NCBI GenBank assembly: GCA_030220185.1
Contig: JASPKZ010004202.1
Span: 810,001 to 874,000, forward strand
Direction of reading: 5' to 3'
DNA length: 64,000 nucleotides
DNA from: Diploptera punctata
Lineage: Eukaryota > Arthropoda > Insecta > Blattodea > Blaberidae
Each line of letters starts with the position of its first letter. Position 1 is the first letter of the stretch. Shown here piece after piece: positions 8,623-17,954 of the stretch. Both the position numbers and the translations under genes were made by a program. Under the pieces are notes generated by a model. The model was not told the origin of the DNA. It ran no database searches and was given only the letters and a program-made list of their open reading frames with translations.

Positions 8623-8808
8623 TTGGTACTGTACTGGAATCTTGTTGTGAGTTGTGAACCAACTGGGGTAACATTAGCAAGAAACAAGTGAGTGCCTGGA
8701 AAGTTACACAAGCTGATATCCATCCTGGACGGTTCCCTCTGCTGCAGCAGAAACTGATAATCAGCCCAAACACACCCTGTGCTATCTCATTGCTCACCAA
8801 AATCCAAT
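8623..8808 (-). CDS. Oatp: OATP/SLCO transporter, internal exon (TM2-TM3)
   Basis: A 186-nt exon encoding about 62 residues: WILVSNEIAQGVFGLIISF (helix 2, with the N/EIxxG pattern of OATPs), then SRGNRPGWISACVTFQAL (in OATPs a G-x-x-x-RPxWIGxG loop leads into helix 3), then LLMLPQLVHNSQQDSS. The first codon (Asn) is completed from exon 12751-13029. The acceptor is TGTTACAG (ending 8809) and the donor is GTAAG (8622-8618). It is phase 1 at both ends, as in the neighbours. A MITE starts within about 10 bp of the donor. Confidence 0.92.
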
Positions 8809-9265
8809 CTGTAACAGTTATCCACAATCCATTACAATGCTTTAAAATTACAAAGGAATGAATGTTTTGAGTTTTTTTCTCGATAATAGTAAATTACGAT
8901 GCGAGGTGGGAAGTGGTTTTTACAGAATCGACGAAAATGTTTAAAACCGAGCGATAGCGAGGTTTTTAATTTCCGAGATTCTGTAAAACACTTCACAAAC
9001 ATGCGTTGTACATTATTTTTTGCACAATGAAGTTTTAAAAATATTAAACAATAGTAAAATAATAACATATTTGTTGGAAATATTTGCGTTCATTATAAAC
9101 AACTGACTAACGTTAACAGAGTGGACAATGTTTATTAGTTGAAATTACAGGAGGCTGTGACACCAATCAGGTATAAAATGGCGGCAAATATATATTTATT
9201 GTTTTATATTGTTTCAAATAAAGTTCAGTTCGTTTAAAACGCAGTGATTTGTTTCGTATAATGTA

Positions 9266-9823
9266 CAGAGTGATTCAGAAATATGGCTATACGTTTGATC
9301 GCATTTTGTGACGAAAATATTATTATTAAAGGAAATATGATGTTATCATTGGAAAGGGAATCATTCAAATTACAACAATAGAACAAAACAAATCACTGCT
9401 TACGTGCAGCTTGGCGGGTTGATTTTTGTGAGCTAGCGTCGAACGCCTCCACAATTCTCTTCGTTGTTCTGCATCCGTGCTAATGCGAGGCCTTCCAGGA
9501 GGTTTGATTTTCTGCACCCTTCCCGTTTCCAGCAGTCGTTTTCTCCACTTCCCCACAGTCGACGGCTGCAATGCTACGTTAAACTCCCGTCTTGCAGCCT
9601 CACGATCATTAGCATACGTTATTGCCCATGCAGCAATTGTAATTTGCTGTTGCATATTCAACGCCATTTTGACTAATGACGTAAGTTCTATACTGTTTTG
9701 TTTTATCCTATTGTTGTAATTTGAATAATTGCCTTTCCAACGGTAATTTCATATTTCCTGTAATGGTAATATTTTCATCACACAACGCGATCAAACGTAC
9801 AGCCATATTTATGATTCACCCCG
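9266..9823 (-). mobile_element. Internally deleted Tc1/mariner-type transposon
   Basis: Terminal inverted repeats of about 110 bp (CAGAGTGATTCAGAAATATGG at the left, its near-inverse at the right), with TA on both sides (9264-9265 and 9824-9825) at a site that is uninterrupted in other Q copies. At 558 bp it is far shorter than an autonomous 1.3-2 kb element. It carries only the N-terminal part of a transposase. Confidence 0.85.
9365..9667 (-). pseudogene. Transposase N-terminal helix-turn-helix fragment
   Basis: 100 residues. MALNMQQQITIAAWAITY is followed by a REFNVALQPSTVGKWRKRLLETG segment with the spacing of a helix-turn-helix DNA-binding domain of IS630/Tc1/mariner transposases, then GRPRISTDAEQR. 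The catalytic DDE/D domain is missing and the frame runs into terminal-repeat sequence. The Met is a plausible native start because it follows the terminal repeat directly. It may retain DNA binding, but there is no evidence of expression. Confidence 0.7.
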
Positions 9824-10076
9824 TACATTAACACTACCTTTTGGATATTTTTGTATATACATTGTACGTAGTATACATAGAGGGCAGTGGTTTTACTTCC
9901 CACATATGGTTTGTAAAATGTAATATTACAGTATAGTTATTTAGGTTGGCAACCCTGAACTGTAGGAAGTCGAACTTTCAATCAAGGTCGCCATCGCTGT
10001 AAGTACGACAAAACGCGCTATCGCGCAAAAATATATATTTTTTAAATTACAGATCTTCACCGATCCTTATCTAGTA

Positions 10077-10290
10077 AGACGTGCATGGAAGCTTCTTGTA
10101 CGAAAACCAAAAGGAAAACGCCCAGTTGGTAGACCAAGAACGAGCTGGGAGAATAACATTAACTATGATTTGAGGGAAGTAGATTATACAGGGAATCATT
10201 GGAAAGCATTAGCTCAGGATAGGGATGTATGGAGAGCTTATGTCCGCGCGGCCATGAACCTACGGGTTCGATAGTGCTAGTGAGTAAATA
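10077..10290 (+). mobile_element. LINE LA, 3' end
   Basis: Encodes the last residues of the LA protein (WKLL..KPKGKRPVGRP, WRAYVRAAMNLRVR) and ends at TAGTGCTAGTGAGTAAATAAG. It is a short 5'-truncated copy. Confidence 0.85.
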
Positions 10291-10307
10291 AGAAGTATCT
10301 TATATAT

Positions 10308-10649
10308 CGATCCATAGTAATTCTGCCCGAGGGCAGGTCTTTCACTGCAATCACAGCATTTTTTCATGCTATGCTTGCAGCTTTTACTAGGGAATTCTAT
10401 GTGTGGTAGCTTCCCGTTGCTTTCCGCACCGGTGAAGGATGATGATGATAATGATAATAATAAGGGTGATAATGATGGCCATATGATTTCGGGGACCGTT
10501 TGGGCCTTAAAGTTTTCCTGGCATTTGCCTTACAGGTGAGGGAAAACCCCGATAAAAACCTCACCCAGAAAAACTGCCCCGACCGGGGATCGAACCCGGG
10601 CCCGCTGCGTGACTAGGTAGCACGCTACCTCGAGACCACAGCGGTGGAC
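10308..10649 (-). mobile_element. tRNA-derived SINE3
   Basis: On the minus strand the head reads CCGCTGTGGTCTCGAGGTAG with B box GGGTTCGATCCCC, a body including GGGACCGTTTGGGCC (as inverse) and a GAT/ATC-rich linker, and a tail ending in ACTATGGATCG. It is flanked by an imperfect repeat, atcttatatat (10297-10307) and atcttatagat (10650-10660). Other copies: 21355-21560, 32330-32660, 38221-38565, 44868-45174 (all -), 49030-49369 and 62685-63045 (+). Confidence 0.9.
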
Positions 10650-10660
10650 ATCTTATAGAT

Positions 10661-10924
10661 ATATAAGTGTTAATTAAATTATATGGTATACATTGCGAAA
10701 AACCAAACATGGCGGTTGCTAGAGTCAATTTTTAATTTCGGGTTTCAGATAAACCCCCGCTTCTAATGATAGGATCTCGCTGGTTTTTGGAGTACGCCTT
10801 CCTCGGTTTATTTTAATAGGATATACTGAGTTTCATTCTGAAACTCGGAAAATTGCGATCGCTATGATGATTTTTTAAAATTTCGTTTCAGGTGAACTAG
10901 TACTATAGTCCAGCCGCTCAATCT
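10661..10924. other. Intergenic/intronic, no recognised feature
   Basis: No repeat partner in the window and no coding signal. Confidence 0.4.
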
Positions 10925-11180
10925 TCAACCCTGACATTTTGACGACAGTGTTGCCGACATGGATATTCTGTGGAGGGGCCGCTTTATGTACCATGCGGTT
11001 AGCAGAAATACAACCGACAACATTGCAGCAATTTCAAACCTCACTAGCGGCGTCAAGAGCAGTGATTCATTGTGGCAGACGTCCACTGCCAATTCAACTA
11101 TTTCCTTATTGGCAGTAGAGGACGAGTTTCCCCCTTTACCTCTAGTACAACCTAAACGTCAGGGCTGGAGATTAGGCGGC
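10925..11180 (+). repeat. Interspersed repeat R
   Basis: About 255 bp sharing GACAGTGTTGCCGA, TTATGTA, AGAGCAGTGATT and CTTATTGGCAGTAGAG with 37440-37700, same orientation. An 80-codon frame at 10959-11201 is not preserved in the second copy. The class is unknown. Confidence 0.6.
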
Positions 11181-11345
11181 TGGATTATAGTTTCCTACTA
11201 GATGTCTCATTGGATTGGTATGTTGACCGCATACCATTCATAACATCTTTGGGAAATAAGTATAACTGAATTAACTTGGTCTAGTAACCCCTACGATAGG
11301 AGAGGCTAAGGCTCAACATTGGGCTGTTACGTCATTGTAGATAGA
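11180..11345 (+). mobile_element. SINE1b tail fragment
   Basis: Matches the tail of the full SINE1b at 23205-23580 (GGTATGTTGACCGCATACC, CAACATTGGGCTGTTACGTC). The head is missing. Confidence 0.75.
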
Positions 11346-11360
11346 TATAACGCAATCACG

Positions 11361-12632
11361 AGGGTCATACTGAGAATCGTGAGCATCCCATTGTTAAATT
11401 CAAATTTCAACAACGTAACAAAAACGACTGAAGGATCGTAATCTACAGACTTTATACCACAACACTGTCATGTTGTAGCTTCTATCACGTGACCACACGC
11501 AGTGTTTCCAAAATGGCGGACATCAGTGTTTCGTTTCGACAGCGCGCTGTCATTGAATTCCTTGTTAAAGGGGAACAATCTGCTGTCGATATTCACCAAA
11601 GACTTCAATGTGCTTACGGAGATGCCTGAATGGGTGCCAGCAGTATTAGGAGTGGGTGAAACATTTTCAAGATGGGAACACGAGTACCAAAGATGAGCCT
11701 CGTAGCGGTCACCCACGCTCTGCTTCCACGGATCGCAACAAGGAAAGAGTTGATGCGCTCATTAGAGACGACAGGTGTATCACAGTGAATGAAATCGCTA
11801 CAAAACTTGCAGTAGGACACAATGCAGTGCAAGAAATTATTCACAGCTTAGGTTACCGAAAAGTTAGTGCCCGTTGGGTTCCACGTTTATTGAGTGAAGA
11901 CGACAAACTTCAGAGAAAAACCATCACCCATAACCTTCTTCAGAGATTTCGAAATGAAGGTGGTGATTTTTTGAAGAGTATTGTGACAGGTGACGAAAGC
12001 TGGTTTCATCGCTACGAGCCTGAAACAAAACGCCAGAGTATGGAATGGCACCACTTGAATTCGCCATCAAAGAAAAAAGCGAAGACAGTGCAATCTGTTG
12101 GGAAAGTTATGGACAGCGTCTTCTGGGATGTGCAAGGTTGCATTCTGGTTGAATTTCTTGAACCTGGACAAACCATAAATGCTGCCCGCTATATCCAAAC
12201 ACCCAAACGCCCTGGAAGGAAGGTCATTCTGCAACACGATAACGCGCGTCCTCATACTGCTCGTGCCACTGCGGAGAAGATCAGGACATTTGGGTGGGAA
12301 ACTCTTCCACATCCTCCCTATAGTCCCAATTTGGCACCCTCCGACTACCATATTTTCGGTTCTGTGAAGGAGCAGATGAGAGGCCAACGCTACAAGATGC
12401 TGGAGGATATTCGGAAAGCAGTGCGTCAGTGTCTTCGAGCAGCTGGAACGGACTTCTATCATAAGGGAATTTTCAAGCTTGTAGACCGCTGGACAAAATG
12501 TGTGCAAAGAAATGGAGACTATGTTGAAAAGTAGCACAAAGGTCTGTAGATTAACATGGTGTACTTGGTTTGTCTAAAATAAATATTATGATTGTTAACA
12601 AATGTTGCTCGTGACTTTCAGTATCACCCTCG
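11361..12632 (+). mobile_element. Mariner element, near full length
   Basis: 1,272 bp with terminal inverted repeats of about 27 bp (CGAGGGTCATACTGAGAATC at the left, the inverse of GACTTTCAGTATCACCCTCG at the right). TA follows the right end; the left flank reads CA, probably a decayed TA. It encodes a DD34D transposase and sits in the OATP intron between exons 12751-13029 and 8623-8808. Confidence 0.92.
11513..12534 (+). pseudogene. Mariner transposase (DD34D), N-terminus broken
   Basis: The native start is probably ATG 11513 (MADISVSFRQRAVIEFL, the first helix-turn-helix). A TGA stop follows at about codon 39 and a 1-nt deletion near 11662, after which the frame is open from 11656 to TAG 12534 (292 residues). 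The linker DEPRSGHPRSAS and a second helix-turn-helix (VNEIATKLAVGHNAVQEI) precede the catalytic domain. The catalytic residues are all present: Asp in VTGDESWFHRY, Asp in LQHDNARPHTA, and Asp in LAPSDYHIF with exactly 34 residues between the last two. SPDLAPSDY, usual in the family, is SPNLAPSDY here. In a living copy this enzyme cuts and pastes the element at TA sites. This copy needs two repairs and is presumed dead. Confidence 0.92.
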
Positions 12633-12750
12633 TAAATTAATTTAAATATGAACTTAAGTAACCTAAGGAGCCCAAACCCAATATGACTTAAGTAACCTGC
12701 ATGTCGGGCAATATATCTGAACACCATCAAACAAACTGCTGTCAACTTAC

Positions 12751-13029
12751 TAACTAGAGATTGTGGAAATCCAAAATTCTGGGCAACTTCAAAAGCAGTA
12801 GAAAGAAAGTAGCCCATGGCAGCTCCTTGGATGAATCCCAGAGTTGCCAACACTCCGACAAACACGCGATGCGTTGCGAACCTCTGGATGCAGTCTGGTT
12901 CCCAATAGTAGCCGTTCATACCCATCCCACAGTGCAGGTGTTTCGCTTGCAATCGCACCGGGGCGCTGAAGTCGGCATCTATTGCCTGGTTGCTTCGAAG
13001 AAGAGCTTCTGGTCGAATCATGTTGAGAT
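12751..13029 (-). CDS. Oatp: OATP/SLCO transporter, exon with TM1 (possible start)
   Basis: A 279-nt exon. From Met at 13021 it encodes about 90 residues: MIRPEALLRSNQAIDADFSA, then CGMGMNGYYWEPDCIQRFA (in OATPs a CG...P.CLQRFA block precedes helix 1), then the helix VFVGVLATLGFIQGAAMGYF and FEVAQNFGFPQSLV. The donor is GTAAGT (12750-12745), phase 1. A consensus acceptor (TTTTTCAG, ending 13030) lies 8 nt upstream of the Met and the frame stays open across it, so the exon may be either the first coding exon after a 5' UTR intron or an internal exon. This N-terminal cytoplasmic region is variable in the family. Upstream exons or a promoter would lie to the right of 13030 and were not found. 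Confidence 0.88.
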
Positions 13030-13309
13030 CTGAAAAACAATAATTTAAAACTACAGACTATATTGCTACATTAGCAGAAACTGATAAACAATTTTATGAA
13101 TAACCCGATGGTCTTTTCTTTCTATAAACAGTTTAAACTTCAGATATGTCCGCGATAGCATTGCTGCCGAAAGAGTAACCCATACCGGACAGGTCGAAGG
13201 AGATAAGCCAGAGAAAAACAGTGACCTTCGTCGAAAGACCGTAAAAATTACATCCGTCAAGAAATCAGATTCCACTGGGAAAAAACATTTCCGGAGACTA
13301 TTTAACTCA
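13030..13309. other. Upstream of OATP exon, unassigned
   Basis: A plus-strand open stretch at about 13140-13315 encodes a basic peptide (DKPEKNSDLRRKTVKIT) preceded by an acceptor-like CTTCAG. There is no family resemblance and no partner exon, so I do not call it a gene. Confidence 0.35.
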
Positions 13310-14056
13310 TGTCTAAAATGGCAGTAGATGACCAATCACATATCAGTGAATTTTGATTTACAACCAATCACAATCGTTTTCACCTCGATTTTATCAATTG
13401 AATTTTATCACTTTAAAATCAAGCTCCTCCTTTTTAACATTCTGAATATGCCAGAGCATTATTTTGCAGTGACTGACTCTCCAAGAAATACGGCTACCAG
13501 ATTGTATATATAGTGCACGAATGTAAACAGATACTACTTGCAGGATATAATAGAAAAACATTCGTAGTAATTTATTATAACGCAATAAAAAGAAACCAAT
13601 CTTAACACTTTCTTAAACGTATTATTTCCCAGGAATTTACGTTCCAGAAAATATATAATTTACATGATAGGACGTCAGAAATTAATTAATAATCTATAAT
13701 GTTGGTTATAAACAGTTTGATGTGTTTCATTTTTTCTCCACTAGGGTGCATTCTTACAATATTGCGATTCTATTTGGCAATATATATGATCTGGTTGCAG
13801 TGATGAAAAAATGAAGCATACCAAACGTTTCTCATTTGTTTTCAAACATCGCCGTTTACATTAAATATATAAATATTTTAAAATGACTATATTTAAATAA
13901 CGATTTGTGAGTAAACAGCTTAATTTTATTCGTTAAATAGCCCTAACAAATGCCACTCTTGATTTCCAAATTCTCTAGATAAATTCACTCCTCACTTGGT
14001 GAGTCGTGAATTTATCAATTATTTGGAATCACTCGTGGCGTTACTTATGATAAAAT
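13310..14056. mobile_element. MITE-like repeat, second copy of the 7617-8617 family
   Basis: Shares CAAGCTCCTCCTTTTTAA, ATTATTTTGCAGTGACTGA, GTTTGATGTGTTTCATT, ATTTGTGAGTAAACAG and the terminal GGCGTTACTTATGATAAA with the first cluster. It includes a short hairpin CTCACTTGGTGAG-like insertion near 13985-14020. Confidence 0.65.
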
Positions 14057-14059
14057 CTG

Positions 14060-14590
14060 CCTAGGGACAATAATATTATAAATATCAATGAAGTGCACAA
14101 ATAAATTAAACACAGGCTCAATTCTGGAAATTACTCTTGACGTCGCAACTTCTCTCACTGAAAGTATTGTTATTCTCCCAGTTATATGGATGCGAAACAT
14201 GGACTCTTACTTGAAAGGGAGGAGAAAAGATTACAAGTATTTGAGAATAAGGTTCATAGAAAAATATTTGAACTAAAGATAGATGAACACGTAGGCGAAT
14301 GGAGAAGACTACACATCAGTGAGCTACATCATTTTTACGGGAAACCACACATAATAAGAAGAATTAAGTCTTGTAGACTGCGATATGCAGGACATGTGGC
14401 AAGAACGGAGAATGAAAGAGTGGCTTGGAAACGTCTTGTAGGAAAACCAGGGGGAAAGCGCCCAGCTGGTAGACAAATAATAAGATGGGAGATTAACATT
14501 AACCATGATTTGAGAGAAGTATAATATAAGAAGGATGATAGGTTAGGGATGTTTAGAGAACATATGTACGCGCTACGGGTTAGATAAAGT
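14060..14590 (+). mobile_element. LINE LA, C-terminal coding fragment
   Basis: Encodes WMRNMDSYLKGRRK then, in another frame, DEHVGEWRRLHISELHHFYGKPH, RLRYAGHVARTENERVAWKRLVGKPGGKRPAGR and the usual LA end. Multiple frame changes; a dead copy. Confidence 0.8.
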
Positions 14591-14989
14591 TAGTTAGTTA
14601 GTTACAATAAGTAGCGACTGCAGATTGAGAAAATCAGTTTTAAGGACTGGGTCCCCGACATGCTGACCCCATATACACTGACTGTACGATTGTTCACCTC
14701 TGTCATTAACATGTGTTATTGCCTGATTCTATCTCTTCCACGTGCTAATAACCAATCTAAAAGTATTGACCATTTACCTACACTACTTCAGTCCAAAAAG
14801 CTTGTCACAAAAAACAACGTTTTTCGAGTTGGAATAGTATGAGTGATACAGACGCACCGCGCATGCGCAAGAAGCATTCGGGAGGATTGTCTTAACGATT
14901 TCCTTGCTTTCAGATATCTGCTTATTAGAGAGGTGCTCTGTGCCTGCTTCTGTTTCACGTGCTAATAACCAATCTAAAAGTATCGACCG
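14591..14989. other. Region upstream of repeat U with a 33-bp direct repeat
   Basis: CACGTGCTAATAACCAATCT occurs at about 14740 and again at about 14958, extending over about 33 bp with one change. No coding signal. Confidence 0.5.
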
Positions 14990-15540
14990 ATTACACTGGT
15001 CAACATGATTTTTGTCTCATGAATACCAGTAGTTGTACTTAATGCAGTTTTTTGTCGCGTTTTCCAATATGTATTCGGAATTTCTCCATCACCCACAGTT
15101 TTTTTTATTTCAATTTCAATTAATGAATTTAAATAATTATGTTTTATAATAGACGTTTTTTCGTCCATTTGCCCATTGTAAAATAAAACCAAATGAGCTA
15201 ACTCAGGAGATTTCAGCTATCGAAAAGAGGTATCAAGGCAAATGGAATCCTAATATGCTGGCCGATTATTGTTGGACCATCAAGAGGGATGCTCCACAGC
15301 GAAATATAGCAGAAAAACGTCATTTCTTATTTTCTAGGTGAGTCCGAATGTTCGAATATTGTGTAGTTACGAATGTAGAATATATTAAAGTGTTTGAAAT
15401 TATAAATTCCTGTCTGTACGAAACCTTGTGTGATGGAGAAAAAACGGATATCATATTTGAATTCAGAAGAAAAAATACTATCAGAATCACATATTTTTCT
15501 TTCTGAGACAAAAAAAAAGTTTATTTTTTGTTCCTCATTG
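14990..15540 (+). repeat. Repeat U, plus copy
   Basis: About 550 bp matching 19496-20050 in inverse orientation. A conserved open segment (15212-15335) encodes EISAIEKRYQGKW then NPNMLADYCW and IKRDAP. The peptide reads the same in the second copy apart from small changes, suggesting the tail of a transposon-encoded protein. The family is not identified. Confidence 0.65.
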
Positions 15541-16318
15541 TTACCTATAGTACTTCACTTGTCATAAAAGACAAATGTTTGACGAGTTATAATTGTACAA
15601 CAAATGACGCAGATACACTGCGCATGCGTATGAAGCATTCGGAAAGCTGGCCTTAACTCTTAAATTCGTAATGTATCCTTTTGGATAAATCGGTTGGTTC
15701 AGTTAATTTGATATTTTAAATAAATCAGAAGAAAACGAACAAAAATAAACCACTTAAATGTGTGTCTAATTATACAATATACCTAATAATAACAGTTACA
15801 CAAGATTCCGTTTTCACTGCGGTCCGCCACATTCAAATAACTAACAGAATACATTTGTGTTTTGTCAATTTAAGGGTTAACGATTCCCATGCTTTCAGAT
15901 ATCTGGCACTCACTGTAGATGTAAATCCTAACCAAGGCTATTAGAGAAGTGGATCCAGCGTTCTTATCTGACATGTTTTATCGAGACACTGTGCTAGATA
16001 CCACGAAGGAACTATTTACGTATACAAGAACATGTAACTTATCATTACGACACATCTTATCTCCCCACTAACATTTTGTAAATAGGACAATTCTGTGAAT
16101 TAAATTTAGATAACTTTATTTGATCGTTTCGTATTCGTTCTATCTTTAAATTCTCGTTATCTCAATTTTATAGACACTTTCATTTGCACCTCATTTTGAC
16201 ATGCAGTGACACTTTGTAGATTATTTGCGCAACATTTTGCAAGAAGGAACCAATCTACAAGATAAATGAACTGACGAAAATGCAATCAAACTTAAATTCC
16301 AATAAGAAATTCACTAAT
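15541..16318. other. No recognised feature
   Basis: AT-rich sequence with short frames only. No partner elsewhere in the window. Confidence 0.4.
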
Positions 16319-16883
16319 CATTACACGCTTTATATTAGCTTGACCTGTATCTATCTATCTATGTAACGGAATCTTTCAACGCGATTTTCACCCACTTAAA
16401 ATCATCGGATCGACTTGAAACTTTGTATACTTGTAGAGGACCCGTGACAATACAATAATTTCATATTTATTTTCTAAAATCCTGGCCATAATCATCAGAA
16501 AATCAAAAAAAGTGTTTTTGTATCAATTTAACGGAATCTTTCAATGTGATTTTCACCCACTTTGGATCGACTTGAAACTTTGTATACTTGTAGAGGACCC
16601 GTGACAATACAATAATTTCATATTTATTTTCTAAAATCCTGGCCATAATCATCAGAAAATCAAAAAAAGTGTTTTTGTATCAATTTAACGGAATCTTTCA
16701 ATGTGATTTTCACCCACTTAGAAACATTGGATCGACTTGAAACTTTGTATACTTGTAGAGGACGCGTGACAATACAATAATTTCATATTTATTTTCTAAA
16801 ATCCTGGTCATAATAATCCGAAAATAAAAAAAAATGAAAACTGGTATAATAGGTTGCGGACTTGTCGAGTTTTTAGTCAATCG

Positions 16884-16974
16884 TTGTAAGAGCTCAGTTG
16901 GTAGAGCAGAGAACTCTTAGTGGTATATAATTTCAGTAATCCATACGTCGCTGGTTCAAATCCGGCTGGGACGG
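16884..16974 (+). repeat. Intron-bearing tRNA-Tyr-like sequence in repeat T
   Basis: AGCTCAGTTGGTAGAGC (A box) and GGTTCAAATCCGGC (B box) are intact, and ATCCATACGTCGCTGG matches the 3' half of tRNA-Tyr. Between the halves is TAGTGGTATATAATTTCAGT, in the position of the tRNA-Tyr intron after the anticodon loop. The acceptor stem does not pair and the anticodon is altered, so it is not a functional tRNA. A T7 run (pol III terminator) follows directly. Confidence 0.7.
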
Positions 16975-17084
16975 TTTTTTTTATAGAAGAGTATTACTTT
17001 TAGCTCATACTACAATAGTATCGAATTTAAAGATATTTACATTTTTATCTTATTGTGTAAAATATTAAAACTAAAAAATAAAAA

Positions 17085-17510
17085 ATAAATAATAGTTTTA
17101 AAAAACTAAAAGAACACCCTTTATTAGAAAACTAAAAAATGAAAAATAATTTTAATTTCCAGTACGCTTGGGATAAAATAAAGTGGTCAACAAAAAAATC
17201 ATCTCCAACACATATAGAATAAAATTAGAGTTATCAACAAAAAGAAAATAATTTTACCATCAAAAGCGTGGGGTGATTTTATGATTTTTACATTTTCTTC
17301 TTAGAGAGCTTACTTTTACCAATATCTGTTTATTATCAAATATATTAATTGATATAGAGCACCCCACGCTTTTGATGGTAAAATTATTTTCTTTTTGTTG
17401 ATAACTCTAGTTTTATTCTATATGTGTTGGAGATGATTTTTTTGTTGACCACTTTATTTTATCCCAAGCGTACTGGAAATTAAAATTATTTTTCATTTTT
17501 TAGTTTTCTA
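17085..17510. repeat. Long palindrome in repeat T copy 1
   Basis: Arms of about 135-185 bp (best part 17142-17275 against 17363-17500) around a ~90-bp spacer, with CAAAAGCGTGGGGTG next to the spacer. The arms are nearly perfect. Relative to copy 2, both arms contain an extra ~70-bp segment. Confidence 0.8.
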
Positions 17511-17584
17511 ATATTCTATTTTTATTATGAATTTCTCTACAATAGAGTAGTTTTCCTACAACTCACTGTAATTTCCTACAAGGA

Positions 17585-17835
17585 GGTTCCATGTCCCTCT
17601 TTCATTTCCCATTCGTGCCACATGCCCCCCATCGCAGTCTACAAAGCATAAATGTTCTTATTATATCATGTTTTCGTAAAGATCATATAGCTCGCTGTTA
17701 TGTAGTTTTCTCCATTCACCTGTCTGTTAGTATCTCTTTGGTCTAACAATTTTGCTATGAACTTTTTTTTCTCAAATAATCTTAATACTGTCTCCTCCCT
17801 TAAATTAAGAGTCCAAGTTTCACATCCATATAATA
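17585..17835 (-). mobile_element. LINE LA, part 1 of a copy split twice
   Basis: The minus strand encodes the LA C-terminal region. The copy continues at 19347-19490 and 20041-20160. The breaks are the mariner-type element at 17836-19344 (inserted at TA) and repeat U at 19496-20040. Confidence 0.8.
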
Positions 17836-17954
17836 CAGGGTGGACCGCTCGAATGGACCTAATTTCAATTGCCTGTTACTGGCAAACGGTTGAAGATAGA
17901 AACTTAAAACAACGTTCATATTACAGAAAAACTCACCAAGTTTTGATATCCAGA

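Larger units (their letters stand above)
8880..10075 (+). repeat. Interspersed repeat Q, copy split by a Tc1/mariner element
   Basis: Two parts, 8880-9265 and 9826-10075, are continuous in other Q copies (compare 61177-61625 reversed). The interruption is the element at 9266-9823. The right part continues through TAGAGGGCAGTGGTTTTACT and TTTAGGTTGGCAACCC, ending in a satellite-like fragment (10030-10075). Confidence 0.75.
16319..17515 (+). repeat. Composite repeat T, copy 1
   Basis: Order: ACACGCTTTATATTAGCTTG, a short (TATC)n, three tandem units of about 160 bp (starting near 16360, 16530 and 16690, each with CGACTTGAAACTTTGTATAC), a tRNA-Tyr-like sequence (16884-16974), an A/T-rich linker and a long palindrome (17085-17510). 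The same order occurs reversed at 29762-30985. No protein is encoded. It could be a non-autonomous rolling-circle (Helitron-like) element or a composite; termini are not established. Confidence 0.7.

Noticed and set aside
12067..12537. 156-codon minus-strand frame
   Set aside because: Shadow of the mariner transposase on the plus strand.
13140..13315. Plus-strand exon-like stretch with basic residues and an acceptor-like CAG
   Set aside because: No partner exon, no family, and ordinary length for chance; mentioned only as unassigned.
16884..16974. Functional tRNA-Tyr gene
   Set aside because: Acceptor stem does not pair, anticodon is altered and it occurs inside a dispersed repeat; annotated as tRNA-like.
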